Below, piece after piece: positions 27,125 through 35,197 of a DNA stretch of 37,300 nt. The translations under genes and the position numbers were made by a program. The stretch is from NCBI GenBank assembly GCA_022574675.1, contig JACZRO010000007.1, forward strand, positions 1-37,300, read 5' to 3'. This stretch comes from Chloroflexota bacterium. Its GTDB lineage: Bacteria; Chloroflexota; Dehalococcoidia; Lucifugimonadales; Lucifugimonadaceae. The notes below the pieces were generated by a model. That model worked only from the letters and a program-made list of their open reading frames with translations. It was not told where the DNA came from and did no database searches. How positions within the stretch are numbered: position 1 is the stretch's first letter; every line of letters begins with the position of its first letter.

Positions 27125-28177
27125 ATGTTCGAGCGGAACCCGTTCCGGTCGGGACCGGAGGGAGGCGGCATCAGCTCGATGTTGCGGGCCAACCCGGCCA
27201 TGTGGTCCGTACTGGCGATCAACGTGGCGTACTTCATGCTGCTGGAGGCCGCGGGGGGCTCCCAGAACGTCCAGGTCTTGATCGATTACGGAGCCAAATA
27301 CGGACCCGCGATCGCTGATGGCGAGTACTGGCGGCTGGTCACCCCGGTGTTCATGCACATCGGACCGTTCCATCTTCTGGCCAACAGCATTAGCTTGCTG
27401 ATCTTCGGTGGGATCGTTGAGCGCTCCTACGGGTGGCGAGCGTTTCTAGCGATATACCTGACGGCGGGTGTGGCGGGAAACGTCGCAAGCTATGCAGCCG
27501 GCCCTACCGTAGGGGCGGGCGCGAGCGGCGCGATATTTGGGATGCTGGGCGCGTTCGCCATCTACCTCTACTTCAACCGGGCCATGCTCGGCTCGGGGGC
27601 GCGCGGGTCGCTCGGCGGTCTCGCGTTCATCATCGCCATCAACATCTCGTTCGGGCTGACGACGACCGGCGTTGACAACTGGGCGCACTTGGGCGGACTC
27701 ATCGCCGGCATCCTACTGGCCCTCCGCCTGGCGCCGCGGATGGTCACCGAAAACACTTACGGCCTGAACCGCCGCCTGCTGCTCGCCCAGCCCGTAATCC
27801 GTCAATCAAGCCTTGCGACCATCGGGGCTGCTACGGCCGCGGCTTTCGCCGTCATGATCCTGATCACCGTGGTCGTCGCGCGCGGTGATACCGGCCGTAA
27901 CCGCGATCTTTCCGTCGATTTGACCGGTCGCGCGATCGAAGCGCTTTTACTGCAGCGGTTCGACGAAGCAAGCTCGCACGCTCGCCAGGCATTGCTTTCC
28001 AACCCTCCGCCGGAATTCCTCGGCGTCCTCTACCTGATCAAGGGTCTTGGCGAAGCGCAGGAGGGCGACTCGGCTGCCGCGATTCGCGACCTCAACCAGG
28101 CGTTGAGCTATGGCCTGGCAGATGCAGAGAGCCGCGCGCTCGCCGAGAGCGAACTCACACGGCTGACCGGGCGTTGA
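27125..28177 (+). CDS. Rhomboid intramembrane serine protease with helical-repeat tail
   Basis: This 350-residue protein has the rhomboid core at residues 25-215: six or seven transmembrane helices, the GEYWRLVTPVFMHIGPFHLLAN loop, the catalytic Ser134 in GAGASGAIFGM and His188 in NWAHLGGLIAG, which form the dyad. Rhomboids cut single-pass membrane proteins within the bilayer. An extra transmembrane helix (about 230-250) is followed by a soluble tail (about 262-350) with TPR-like features: AIEALLLQRFDEASSHARQALL and LYLIKGLGEAQEGDSAAAIRDLNQAL. The tail may bind substrate or partner proteins. ATG 27125 follows AGGAG at eight bases. Confidence 0.93.
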   Translation: MFERNPFRSGPEGGGISSMLRANPAMWSVLAINVAYFMLLEAAGGSQNVQVLIDYGAKYGPAIADGEYWRLVTPVFMHIGPFHLLANSISLLIFGGIVERSYGWRAFLAIYLTAGVAGNVASYAAGPTVGAGASGAIFGMLGAFAIYLYFNRAMLGSGARGSLGGLAFIIAINISFGLTTTGVDNWAHLGGLIAGILLALRLAPRMVTENTYGLNRRLLLAQPVIRQSSLATIGAATAAAFAVMILITVVVARGDTGRNRDLSVDLTGRAIEALLLQRFDEASSHARQALLSNPPPEFLGVLYLIKGLGEAQEGDSAAAIRDLNQALSYGLADAESRALAESELTRLTGR

Positions 28178-28218
28178 CAGGATTGACGAGACTCACAGCC
28201 GGTTGTAATATCGCCATC

Positions 28219-28239
28219 AATTGATACTACATATCAATT
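28219..28239. promoter_or_regulatory. Palindromic operator, likely Zur box
   Basis: AATTGATA and TATCAATT are perfect inverted arms separated by five bases (CTACA), about 32 bases before the regulator gene. Fur-family regulators bind AT-rich inverted repeats of about this size, and the position in front of zur and the zinc-transport genes fits negative autoregulation by zinc. It stands out against the GC-rich surroundings. Confidence 0.7.
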
Positions 28240-28270
28240 ACTCGATGCGATAACAGCCCCTGACGGCGTC

Positions 28271-28705
28271 ATGAACACCGCACCCACATCACAGCTCGAC
28301 GCCATTGCCGCCCTGGAAGACGCGGGCCTTAGAATCACGGGCCAGCGGCGACAAGTCATCGCCGCGATCCAGCGCAGGAAAGGCGGATTCACGGCGGAGG
28401 AACTGGCCACCGAACTCGAAGGGGTAGGTCGGGCTACCGTCTACAGGACACTGAAGCTGCTTGTGGGTGCAGACGTGATCTGCAAAATCGTGTTGCCCGA
28501 TGGCACGCCGATGTACAGCCCCTCTCGCGTTGAGCATCACCATCACTCGGTGTGTACCTCATGCGGCGCCGTGGAGGAGTTCCGCGACATCACCGTCGAG
28601 CGTGTGCTGCGATCGTTGGCCCGGGAGATCGACGGCGATATCATCGGCCACCGGATGGAGTTCTACATCCGGTGCGGCGCCTGCCTCGCCGCGGCCAACG
28701 ACTGA
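28271..28705 (+). CDS. zur: Fur-family regulator, probably zinc-responsive Zur
   Basis: This 144-residue protein has the Fur winged helix (RITGQRRQVIAAIQRRKGGF, EELATELEGVGRATVYRTLKLL). The dimerisation domain holds HHHHSVCTSCGAVEEF (His89-92, Cys95, Cys98) and a C-terminal CGAC (Cys135, Cys138). The four cysteines form the structural zinc site, and the His cluster the regulatory site. Fur proteins also sense Fe, Mn or peroxide. The zinc assignment comes from the gene neighbours znuA, znuC and znuB immediately downstream and from the palindrome in front. It is probably the first gene of that operon. Confidence 0.88.
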   Translation: MNTAPTSQLDAIAALEDAGLRITGQRRQVIAAIQRRKGGFTAEELATELEGVGRATVYRTLKLLVGADVICKIVLPDGTPMYSPSRVEHHHHSVCTSCGAVEEFRDITVERVLRSLAREIDGDIIGHRMEFYIRCGACLAAAND

Positions 28706-28749
28706 CCCATCATGCGGTCGATCACTCCTCAAAACGGGATCGCTCCTTA

Positions 28750-29685
28750 ATGATACTGAGTCTCATAAGGTGGAACAGGACGGTCCTGCCTTTGTTCGTC
28801 CTGTCCGCTGCGCTGGTGGGCGTGGCATGTGGCGTCGGAGAGGATGCGCCGACCGGGCAAGATGCGCCGGTGCGCGTCGTCGTGACAACGTATCCGCTTG
28901 AGTACTTTGCCGGCCGTATCGGCGGCGACCGGGTCCGGGTAGAGAACCCGGTACCGGCCGGCGGCGATGCCCACAGTTTCAAGCCCACTCCCGGAGACCT
29001 GCGCACAATCTTTGCGGCCGATCTCCTGGTCTACAACGGGCTCGGGTTCGAGCCGTGGGTCGATGCCGTTCTCACCGCCGGTGATGCGCCGCGTGTTGCG
29101 GTCCAGACGGCGTCTGAAGATGGCGCGCGATTGCTTGACGACGAAGGCGAGGTGCTCCTGGATCCGCACGTGTGGCTGGACCCGGTACTTGCCGGCGGAC
29201 AGGCGCGTGCCCTCCTCAACGGGCTCATCGAAGTGGACCTGGAAGGCGAGTCTGTATACAGGGCGAACACCGAAGCCCTGTTAGCCGAACTCGAAGCGCT
29301 CGACGGGCGCTTCAAGGCGAGGCTTCGGTCATGCGCCCGGGACACGTTCGTCACCGCCCACGATGCATTCAACTACTTCGCCGCGCGTTACGGCCTCACG
29401 GCCGTCGGCATCGCCGGCATAAACCCCGGTGCAGAGCCGAGTCCGAAAGTGCTCGGGGAGTTGAGCGCGTTGGTCCGCGACGAAGGGATTCGCTACATTC
29501 TCATCAATCCGATCGACTCTCGGCGCTTGAGCGACACGCTCGCGCGGGAAACCGGCGCTGAGACGCTCCCGCTCCACATTATCCAGAACCTTACGCCGGA
29601 GCAGCGGGAACAGGGCGAAACTTACTTCTCGCTCATGAACATCAATCTGGAGAGTGTCGCGACGACACTGGGGTGTGCATCATGA
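28750..29685 (+). CDS. znuA: Zinc ABC transporter substrate-binding lipoprotein
   Basis: This 311-residue cluster A-I binding protein captures zinc (or Mn) at the outer face of the membrane and delivers it to ZnuB. An N-terminal hydrophobic segment ends in the lipobox LVGVAC, making Cys27 the lipid-modified residue. Metal ligands fit His75 in GGDAHSF, His140 in LLDPHVWLDP, His204 in VTAHDAFNYF and Asp256 in INPIDSRR. The usual His-rich loop is absent; an acidic stretch (ASEDGARLLDDEGE) stands there. The real start is ATG 28750, 44 bases after zur; the frame is open much further upstream but reads through zur in another frame. Its stop overlaps the znuC start (ATGA). Confidence 0.93.
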   Translation: MILSLIRWNRTVLPLFVLSAALVGVACGVGEDAPTGQDAPVRVVVTTYPLEYFAGRIGGDRVRVENPVPAGGDAHSFKPTPGDLRTIFAADLLVYNGLGFEPWVDAVLTAGDAPRVAVQTASEDGARLLDDEGEVLLDPHVWLDPVLAGGQARALLNGLIEVDLEGESVYRANTEALLAELEALDGRFKARLRSCARDTFVTAHDAFNYFAARYGLTAVGIAGINPGAEPSPKVLGELSALVRDEGIRYILINPIDSRRLSDTLARETGAETLPLHIIQNLTPEQREQGETYFSLMNINLESVATTLGCAS

Positions 29686-30509
29686 CCGCGCTTGCGGGCG
29701 AAGTGCAGGCCGGCCTCTGGCCTGATGAGCCGGATACCGACGCAGAACGACCCACGGTGTGTGAATTCACCGAAACCTGGTACTCGTACGGCGGCGGCGA
29801 GCCGGCCGTGGAAAACGTGTCGTTCCGGGTCCGCCGGGGTGATTTCGCTGCTGTGCTCGGGCCGAACGGGAGCGGAAAGACCACGCTGCTGCGACTCGCT
29901 CTCGGGCTGTTGAAGCCCTCCCGCGGGTCGGTCGAGCTATTCGGCGAGCCTTCGTCTCGATTCCGCGATTGGTCCCGGGTCGGCTATGTTCCGCAGCGAG
30001 TGGAGGGGCTGGGGATCCACTTCCCCGCGACGGTCGAAGAGATCGTGGAGCAGGGCCTGTACAGCGGATTTGACCCGCTCGCGATTTTCCGCCGGCACGG
30101 GCGGAAAGCGGTTCTCGAGGCCCTGGAGCTCGCCGGCATCGCACATCTGCGTACGAGGCCGATCGAGTCGCTGTCGGTCGGCCAGCGCCAGCGAGCGTTA
30201 ATCGCACGGGCCATCGCAGGCCGTCCGGAGTTGCTGTTTCTTGACGAGCCGGTCTCCGGCGTAGACGCGGCGGGACGCGACCGGTTCCACGAATTGATCT
30301 CCTCGCTCAATCGGGAGCAGGGGATGACCGTGTTCTTGATCTCGCACGACATCGGCGCCGTGATGCAGGGAGCGACGGTGTGCGCCTGCATCAACCGGAC
30401 GATCGTGTTCCACGGCCCGCCGCATCGCATCACCGGCGAGCATCTCGCCGAGCTATACGGGTTCCCGGTGGACGTACTGGTCCACGACGCGCTGCACGAA
30501 CACAGGTGA
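29682..30509 (+). CDS. znuC: Zinc ABC transporter ATP-binding protein
   Basis: This 275-residue ATPase powers the ZnuB permease from the cytoplasmic side. It has Walker A GPNGSGKTT (about residues 60-68), the Q-loop YVPQR, the signature LSVGQRQR (variant LSVGQ in place of LSGGQ), Walker B LLFLDEP with the catalytic Glu and the H-loop LISHD. The extra N-terminal 25 residues, acidic and polar, are longer than usual. ATG 29682 is chosen because it overlaps the znuA stop; a GTG three codons earlier is less likely. Confidence 0.94.
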   Translation: MTALAGEVQAGLWPDEPDTDAERPTVCEFTETWYSYGGGEPAVENVSFRVRRGDFAAVLGPNGSGKTTLLRLALGLLKPSRGSVELFGEPSSRFRDWSRVGYVPQRVEGLGIHFPATVEEIVEQGLYSGFDPLAIFRRHGRKAVLEALELAGIAHLRTRPIESLSVGQRQRALIARAIAGRPELLFLDEPVSGVDAAGRDRFHELISSLNREQGMTVFLISHDIGAVMQGATVCACINRTIVFHGPPHRITGEHLAELYGFPVDVLVHDALHEHR

Positions 30510-30512
30510 TCT

Positions 30513-31421
30513 GTGCCTGAGATTTTCCAGTTCGACTTCATGATCCGCGCGCTGATCGGCGGGTCGATGGTCGCGATACTTGCGCCGGCGTTTGGCCTGT
30601 TCATCGTCCTGCGCCGGCTCTCGCTGATCGCAGACACCCTGTCGCATGTGGCATTGATGGGGGTCGCGATAGGGTTCGTCACCAGTATCTACCCGACGTT
30701 TGTCGCGCTTATCGCGACTACCTTATCGGCGGCCGGGATAGAGCAACTCAGGGCGCGCGGACGGCTGCCTGGCGACGCCGCGCTGGCTGTCTTCCTCTAT
30801 TCGTCCCTGGCGATCGCCGTGATCGTGATCAGCAAGTCGACCGGATTCAATGCTGATCTCTTCGGCTACCTGTTCGGGACGGTACTGTCGATCAACGACC
30901 GCGATCTGTGGTTGATCGGCATCCTCCTTGTGATCGTGGTGGTGTTCGTCGCAGCGTTCTACGCAGAGCTGACGCAGAGCGCGTTCGACCCGGACCTGGC
31001 GCATGTGGCCGGCGTCCGGGTGAACGCGACCAACCTGGCGCTCGCCATCCTGACGGGCGCGACTGTGACCGCTTCCATGCGCGTTGTCGGCGTGCTCATG
31101 GTCGGCGCTCTGATCGTGATCCCCGTCCTCGCAGCTTTACGGCTGGCGCGGGATTTCCGTGCCGCACTGATCCTGTCGATCGGGTTCGGCCTGCTCAGTG
31201 TCTGGGTGGGTCTGATCGTCTCGTTCTACGCCGATCTCGCGGCCGGCGGCGCCATCGTAATGACGACCGTGGCGATACTTGCACTCGCGGAGATCACCGG
31301 GCACCTGCGGGATCGCCTTGCGACGCGACGCGGATTTGCGACCGGCGTCTCGACCAAGACATCCGGCGACAAGGACAGCGTATCCACCGTCGAGACGGGG
31401 CAGGGCGCCAGCCCGGAGTAA
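30513..31421 (+). CDS. znuB: Zinc ABC transporter permease
   Basis: This 302-residue ABC-3 family permease has about eight transmembrane helices, starting with FDFMIRALIGGSMVAILAPAFGLFIVLRRLS. The family motif LSLIADTLSHVALMGVAIG and the loop SAFDPDLAHVAGVRV, which contacts ZnuC, are present. It forms the zinc channel of the transporter. The start is GTG 30513, three bases after the znuC stop, with AGGTGA as ribosome-binding site. The last 40 residues are polar, without helices. It is convergent with the PAP2 gene. Confidence 0.94.
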   Translation: MPEIFQFDFMIRALIGGSMVAILAPAFGLFIVLRRLSLIADTLSHVALMGVAIGFVTSIYPTFVALIATTLSAAGIEQLRARGRLPGDAALAVFLYSSLAIAVIVISKSTGFNADLFGYLFGTVLSINDRDLWLIGILLVIVVVFVAAFYAELTQSAFDPDLAHVAGVRVNATNLALAILTGATVTASMRVVGVLMVGALIVIPVLAALRLARDFRAALILSIGFGLLSVWVGLIVSFYADLAAGGAIVMTTVAILALAEITGHLRDRLATRRGFATGVSTKTSGDKDSVSTVETGQGASPE

Positions 31422-31478
31422 CGCCGGAGCGACACATACCCGCTGACCAGTACACCGTGGTTCGCTCGCACGCGCTGA

Positions 31479-32249
31479 CTAGGCAGCTCCAACCTGCGGC
31501 TGGTCGCGGCGGCGGCGATATCGCCGGTATTGCCGCTGGATCAGGAACATCAAGGTTAGCGAGGACACCATGACGACCCCACCGGCGACCGCGTCCAGGA
31601 AATAGTGGTTGCCGGTGATGGTGATGGCAAACAGGGTCACCGTCGGATACAGCAACCCGAGAATCTTGAGCGGAATCCAGCGGAATTGCATAAACATGAA
31701 CCCGAATATCAGGGTCCACGCGAAATGAAGACTCGGCATCGCGGCGAAAGCGTTGTAGTACGCCGCCAGTTCCCGGCTGGCGTAAAACGCCGGCCCGAAC
31801 ATTTCGATCGTGTCGTTAATTCCCGGCAGCATGCGGGGCGGCGCCAGCGGGAACAACATGAAGATAATCAGCGCCACCACAAAGCTGATCAGAACAACGT
31901 TGCGGAAGTATCTATATCGCCCTCGATCGACGACGTACAGGATAATCGCCGTAGTTGCAACGATCGGGAAGAACGTGAAGATGTAGAGCCAGTTGAAGAA
32001 TAAGACCAGGCCGCCGGCCGTATTCATGGCCCATTCCTGCCACACCGGCTCCCAGAAAAGGCCCAGGTTTTTCTCAAGCGCCACCACCCGCTCGGCGTTG
32101 TCGAAGGCCACAGACACATCCGTGAAGATGAGCTTGCGGGTGAACATGTAGGCGAAGTACGCGCCCACGACGAGCGCAACTTCCCGCATGTGGGGGAACG
32201 CCTTGCGAGCCACGCCCCCGTCAGATGATTTGAATCCCAGGCTAACCAT
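31479..32249 (-). CDS. PAP2 / inositol-phosphotransferase-like membrane enzyme
   Basis: This 256-residue polytopic membrane protein has the PAP2 phosphatase motifs: a PPRMLP segment (about 137-142), AMPSLHFAW with His175, and GNHYFLDAVAGG with His215 and Asp219. They are arranged as in the aureobasidin-target (inositol phosphorylceramide synthase) group. It has about six transmembrane helices, and the active site faces outward. It either dephosphorylates lipid phosphates or transfers a phospho-headgroup between lipids. ATG 32249 is chosen because GGAGGAG lies eight bases upstream; an in-frame GTG two codons earlier is possible. It follows the radical SAM gene on the same strand and is probably cotranscribed. 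Confidence 0.88.
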   Translation of the reverse strand: MVSLGFKSSDGGVARKAFPHMREVALVVGAYFAYMFTRKLIFTDVSVAFDNAERVVALEKNLGLFWEPVWQEWAMNTAGGLVLFFNWLYIFTFFPIVATTAIILYVVDRGRYRYFRNVVLISFVVALIIFMLFPLAPPRMLPGINDTIEMFGPAFYASRELAAYYNAFAAMPSLHFAWTLIFGFMFMQFRWIPLKILGLLYPTVTLFAITITGNHYFLDAVAGGVVMVSSLTLMFLIQRQYRRYRRRRDQPQVGAA

Positions 32250-32251
32250 GT

Positions 32252-32395
32252 TCACGGCTCCTCCGCGACATACGGCGCCTTCACCGCTGCCCGCGAGGAT
32301 CGGATTACCCGCCAGATGTGGTCGCAGGCTTTCCCGATCTTGACCTGCGCCTCATTTCGCCGGGAGTTTACCGCTTTCGCTCTATCGTTCATCAT
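32252..32395 (-). CDS. Possible 47-residue ORF between radical SAM and PAP2 genes
   Basis: A frame from ATG 32395 (or 32392) runs 47 codons and stops at 32252, three bases before the PAP2 ATG. It overlaps the last bases of the radical SAM gene. The peptide is basic and polar with a mid helix (GKACDHIWRVIRSSRAAVK). It has no visible ribosome-binding site and no recognised family. The tight fit to both neighbours is the only argument for it; it may simply be the intergenic spacer. Confidence 0.25.
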   Translation of the reverse strand: MMNDRAKAVNSRRNEAQVKIGKACDHIWRVIRSSRAAVKAPYVAEEP

Positions 32396-33761
32396 TTGTG
32401 GCGGGCGTTTTTGACGGAACCGATTCGTCGTGCGCCCTCTGCGACACGGCAATCGTATCTTTAAGCCCGTTTCCGTTGACGCCGTTAGATCCGATAATCG
32501 CCGTTCGCGCCAGCGGCCCTGTACCCGCGAGCGTAGCCTTCGGGTCCCCGCGCGGTCCGTTGCCGTTGGAGCCGTATTTCGATGCCGTCGTAACCATGAC
32601 GACTGGTTGCGGTGCGACTGCGAACTCGACAGGACCCCGGGCGATACCGGCGGCGGTCTCCGTGTAAACGGGACACGTCAGGCAACCGGTTCTGTGGTCC
32701 GGCATCGTGCCTTTCTTGAACAGGGCGCGGGACGTCACGTAGTTGCTGTTGTTCTTGATCTCCTGAACCGAGTCCACGTTCAGATCCCCGAAATCATCGG
32801 TCTTGTCGGTCAGGTAACAGCAGGGGGCGAATCCGCCGTCCCAGTTGACGACCGCCGTCCGCCAGAGACGCCAGCAACGCGTGCCCGTCTCGTTGTATGG
32901 CTTGTCGAAGGCATTGCCCCGGAGGTACTCAGGCGTGTTTTGCGGCAGCCATTTCTCGGCCGTCTCGTCGTTATCCTCGCCGTGTGGGAAATCGACTTTC
33001 TTGAAAATGATCGAGTCGACGCCCAGTTCCTTCGCGAGTTCACGTGACTCATTTATCTGGTGCTCGTTCTGGCGCATCACGATGAACTGCCACTCGAGGT
33101 ATGGAGTCGCGTACCCGAGTTCTTTCTTTTTGCGCACGAGTAGCCGGATGTTGTCCAGGACACGTTCGAGGTGGCCATTCACCCGATAGACCTCGTACAC
33201 CTCCTGGGTGATGCCGTCCAGCGAGATGATCATCGTGTCCAGCCCGGACTTGATGATCCTCTCCGCTTCTTCCTCGCTAAGCGGCTTGTTCAAGTTGGAG
33301 CTGATGATCGTGGCGATGCCCTTATCGTGGGCATACTTGACCATGTCGTGGATGCGCTTGTTTAGGAACGGCTCTCCCCAGCTGTAAAGGGTGAGCCACA
33401 CGGCATAGTTCTTTATCTGATCGATCGTTTTCGTGAAGAGGTCGTAATGCATGACCCCTTTATCACGATTGATGGTCCCGAGACCCGTGTGGCACAGGGG
33501 GCATTTGAGCTGGCAGATGTTGGTGGTGTCGATTTCCCACTCATACGGCGTTCCCCCGAGTCGCGAGAATCCGAACCTGAGCGCCACCTCGACGCGGAGG
33601 ACGTTGAACAACTTCCTCCAGGAGAAGTAGCGGAAGGCGAGGTCAGATCGCTGCTGCCGTCGACCATCCGCGACCGTGTCAGCAACGCCGCGGTTAGCCT
33701 GAAAACGCGCCTCTGCGAAGTAAAGGATCGGCTTCAACGCCGAGATCAGTGGATTTCCCAA
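32382..33761 (-). CDS. Radical SAM protein with SPASM domain
   Basis: This 459-residue enzyme carries CxxxCxxC at Cys83, Cys87 and Cys90 (NICQLKCPLCHTG), which binds the 4Fe-4S cluster and SAM. SWGEPFLNKRIHDM and SLDGITQEVYEVYR follow, typical of the radical SAM barrel. The SPASM-type C-terminal cluster region is visible in TRCWRLWRTAVVNWDGGFAPCCY and CLTCPVY, for auxiliary Fe-S clusters. Residues after about 390 are low complexity, rich in Gly, Asn and Thr (KYGSNGNGPRGDP, SNGVNGNGLKD), and probably disordered. It starts with TTG 33761, with AAGGTG upstream. No RiPP precursor is visible near it. Substrates may be lipids, carbohydrates or peptides; the link with the PAP2 gene hints at the envelope. 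Confidence 0.9.
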   Translation of the reverse strand: MGNPLISALKPILYFAEARFQANRGVADTVADGRRQQRSDLAFRYFSWRKLFNVLRVEVALRFGFSRLGGTPYEWEIDTTNICQLKCPLCHTGLGTINRDKGVMHYDLFTKTIDQIKNYAVWLTLYSWGEPFLNKRIHDMVKYAHDKGIATIISSNLNKPLSEEEAERIIKSGLDTMIISLDGITQEVYEVYRVNGHLERVLDNIRLLVRKKKELGYATPYLEWQFIVMRQNEHQINESRELAKELGVDSIIFKKVDFPHGEDNDETAEKWLPQNTPEYLRGNAFDKPYNETGTRCWRLWRTAVVNWDGGFAPCCYLTDKTDDFGDLNVDSVQEIKNNSNYVTSRALFKKGTMPDHRTGCLTCPVYTETAAGIARGPVEFAVAPQPVVMVTTASKYGSNGNGPRGDPKATLAGTGPLARTAIIGSNGVNGNGLKDTIAVSQRAHDESVPSKTPATNDER

Positions 33762-34127
33762 GCGGCACCTTGTCCGAGATCGTCATTCTCGAATGTGTTC
33801 CCGGGAGGCTAAACGCGCCGCGCGCGGAATGCAAACGCGTCTCGTCGCTCAGTTAGGCCTGTGACAAACGTGCGGCAGCGGTCTTAGCACCGGTTCGTCT
33901 GATGGAATCGTACGATTGACGCGTACATCACAGCATCGGGCCGCGGTCCGACATCCCGGCGCAGCCAGCTTCGGCCGGTTCCAACGCGCCCCGCGGCATA
34001 CGGGCGACCGCGTCGGCGCCGCTCCAAGATGCTTATCCCCGCCCGTGTCCCGGCCATCAGGGGAACACATCGGGGGCAGTCAACCCGTTAGTGCCGCCGT
34101 TCCGTTGTGCGAGGGATTCGTCGACGT
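33762..34127. other. Intergenic region between radical SAM and LuxR genes
   Basis: No gene is supported in these 366 bases. A perfect 10-base palindrome ATCGTACGAT lies at 33907-33916. Open frames on both strands are GC-rich shadows without ribosome-binding sites. The promoter of the radical SAM operon should lie at the left side, but no convincing hexamer pair was seen. Confidence 0.4.
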
Positions 34128-34973
34128 TCAGGTGATTTTATCCCGGGCCGGCGTAAGCACATGGCCCCACTCAGCGCGGACGAAGTACGTCGCCGCCAGA
34201 ACGCGCGGGTTCACGTGCGGGCTCTTAGAGTGATCCAGGCGTTGATAGACCTCGTTGAGATGGTACTCAACGGTACGGACAGTGATCCCGAGGTTCTTCG
34301 CCACTGCCTCGTTGCTAAGGCCTTCTGAGACGAACGCCAGGACCTCGCGCTGCTTATGAGTGAACTCAAGGGGCCGCTGATCGACAACCGGTCTGTCGAT
34401 GTAGATCGGGTCGATGATAGTCATCCCCGAGGCGGTGGCCAGGACGATCTGAACGAGATCGCTCACTCCTTTGCACGTCTCTTTGAGTATGTACGACCAA
34501 CCCGGTCCATCGTCGAACACGGAACCGCACGACTCTCGCGCACCGGAGCGATCAGCGAGGATCACGATGCCGGCACTCGGCTGTTTCTCTCTGATCGCAC
34601 GTCCAATTTCGATTCGGCTGACGCCCGCCGTTGCCGGCGTGTCGATCAGCACCACGTCCGGCATGAATTTCCTGGTCATGTCCAGGGCGCTCTCTATGTC
34701 TCCGGCGACTCGCACATCCCGTAATTCAGGCACCTGGCCCAAAACGAGCTCCAGCAGGTCACGCTGCAACCGGTCGCCATCGACGATGAGCACGTCGTAC
34801 TGCCCGGCGGACGGAGCGGAATCAACGGCGCGCGTGTCACTGCCGGGTGTGTGGATATGCGGGCCGTTCCGATCTTCTGGAATTATCAATGGATCCGAGA
34901 TCCTCAACGGATTTCGCTGTCTGATCCGCACGCCATCCTCCCGATTTGATGGTTGGCGAAGGACGCTATCCAT
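34128..34973 (-). CDS. LuxR/NarL-type response regulator
   Basis: This 281-residue protein has an unstructured N-terminal extension of about 58 residues, a receiver domain (about 59-180) and a LuxR helix-turn-helix at about 204-247 (FTHKQREVLAFVSEGLSNEA, VAKNLGITVRTVEYHLNEVY). The receiver keeps the acidic VDGD, the phospho-acceptor Asp111 in VVLIDTPATAG and Lys164 in SYILKETCK, so it can probably be phosphorylated. No kinase gene is adjacent. It is divergent from the second LuxR gene across a regulatory region with three inverted repeats, the nearest centred about 35 bases upstream of its start. That fits autoregulation. The start ATG 34973 lacks a clear ribosome-binding site. Confidence 0.92.
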   Translation of the reverse strand: MDSVLRQPSNREDGVRIRQRNPLRISDPLIIPEDRNGPHIHTPGSDTRAVDSAPSAGQYDVLIVDGDRLQRDLLELVLGQVPELRDVRVAGDIESALDMTRKFMPDVVLIDTPATAGVSRIEIGRAIREKQPSAGIVILADRSGARESCGSVFDDGPGWSYILKETCKGVSDLVQIVLATASGMTIIDPIYIDRPVVDQRPLEFTHKQREVLAFVSEGLSNEAVAKNLGITVRTVEYHLNEVYQRLDHSKSPHVNPRVLAATYFVRAEWGHVLTPARDKIT

Positions 34974-35000
34974 TGGTGTTGCAAGATAAAAGACCCGGAT

Positions 35001-35018
35001 GGGTGAAGTGTTTCACCC
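35001..35018. promoter_or_regulatory. Inverted repeat GGGTGAA-N4-TTCACCC, likely operator
   Basis: Two perfect 7-base arms with a 4-base spacer lie 28 bases upstream of the LuxR regulator start at 34973. The size and symmetry fit a dimeric LuxR-type site. It is the strongest palindrome in the divergent region. Confidence 0.55.
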
Positions 35019-35092
35019 TTTTCGGTGGTACGTCGCAGACGTCGATATGTCAGAACGGTTCCCATCAAAGACTGGCAAATTATTTGGCTGTC

Positions 35093-35110
35093 TGTTGATC
35101 TTTCTCAACA
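35093..35110. promoter_or_regulatory. Inverted repeat TGTTGA-N6-TCAACA
   Basis: Perfect 6-base arms with a 6-base spacer lie midway between the two divergent regulators. It may be a second operator or a weak hairpin. Evidence is symmetry and position only. Confidence 0.35.
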
Positions 35111-35147
35111 CACTGCTCTGATTTGAATTGGTCTATTCGGGATCGCC

Positions 35148-35161
35148 GAGATCGCTATCTC
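35148..35161. promoter_or_regulatory. Inverted repeat GAGAT-N4-ATCTC beside the promoter
   Basis: Perfect 5-base arms with a 4-base spacer end seven bases before the -35 hexamer at 35168. The position suits an activator or repressor site for the second LuxR gene. At this length it could arise by chance. Confidence 0.3.
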
Positions 35162-35167
35162 ATCGCC

Positions 35168-35197
35168 TTGACATTCTGTAATGATGGGTGCTGATAT
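35168..35197 (+). promoter_or_regulatory. Promoter of the second LuxR gene
   Basis: TTGACA (35168-35173) and TGATAT (35192-35197) are 18 bases apart. Transcription near 35204 gives a long leader of about 245 bases before GTG 35450, in which no gene was supported. The region between the divergent regulators is noticeably richer in A and T than the rest of the window. Confidence 0.55.

Noticed and set aside
28552-28749. Upstream extension of znuA to a start inside zur
   Set aside because: It would place a charged, unrelated sequence before the signal peptide; the lipoprotein signal begins at ATG 28750.
33849-34233. Open frames on both strands in the space between radical SAM and LuxR genes
   Set aside because: Short, Arg/Pro-rich, overlapping each other on both strands and without ribosome-binding sites or motifs.
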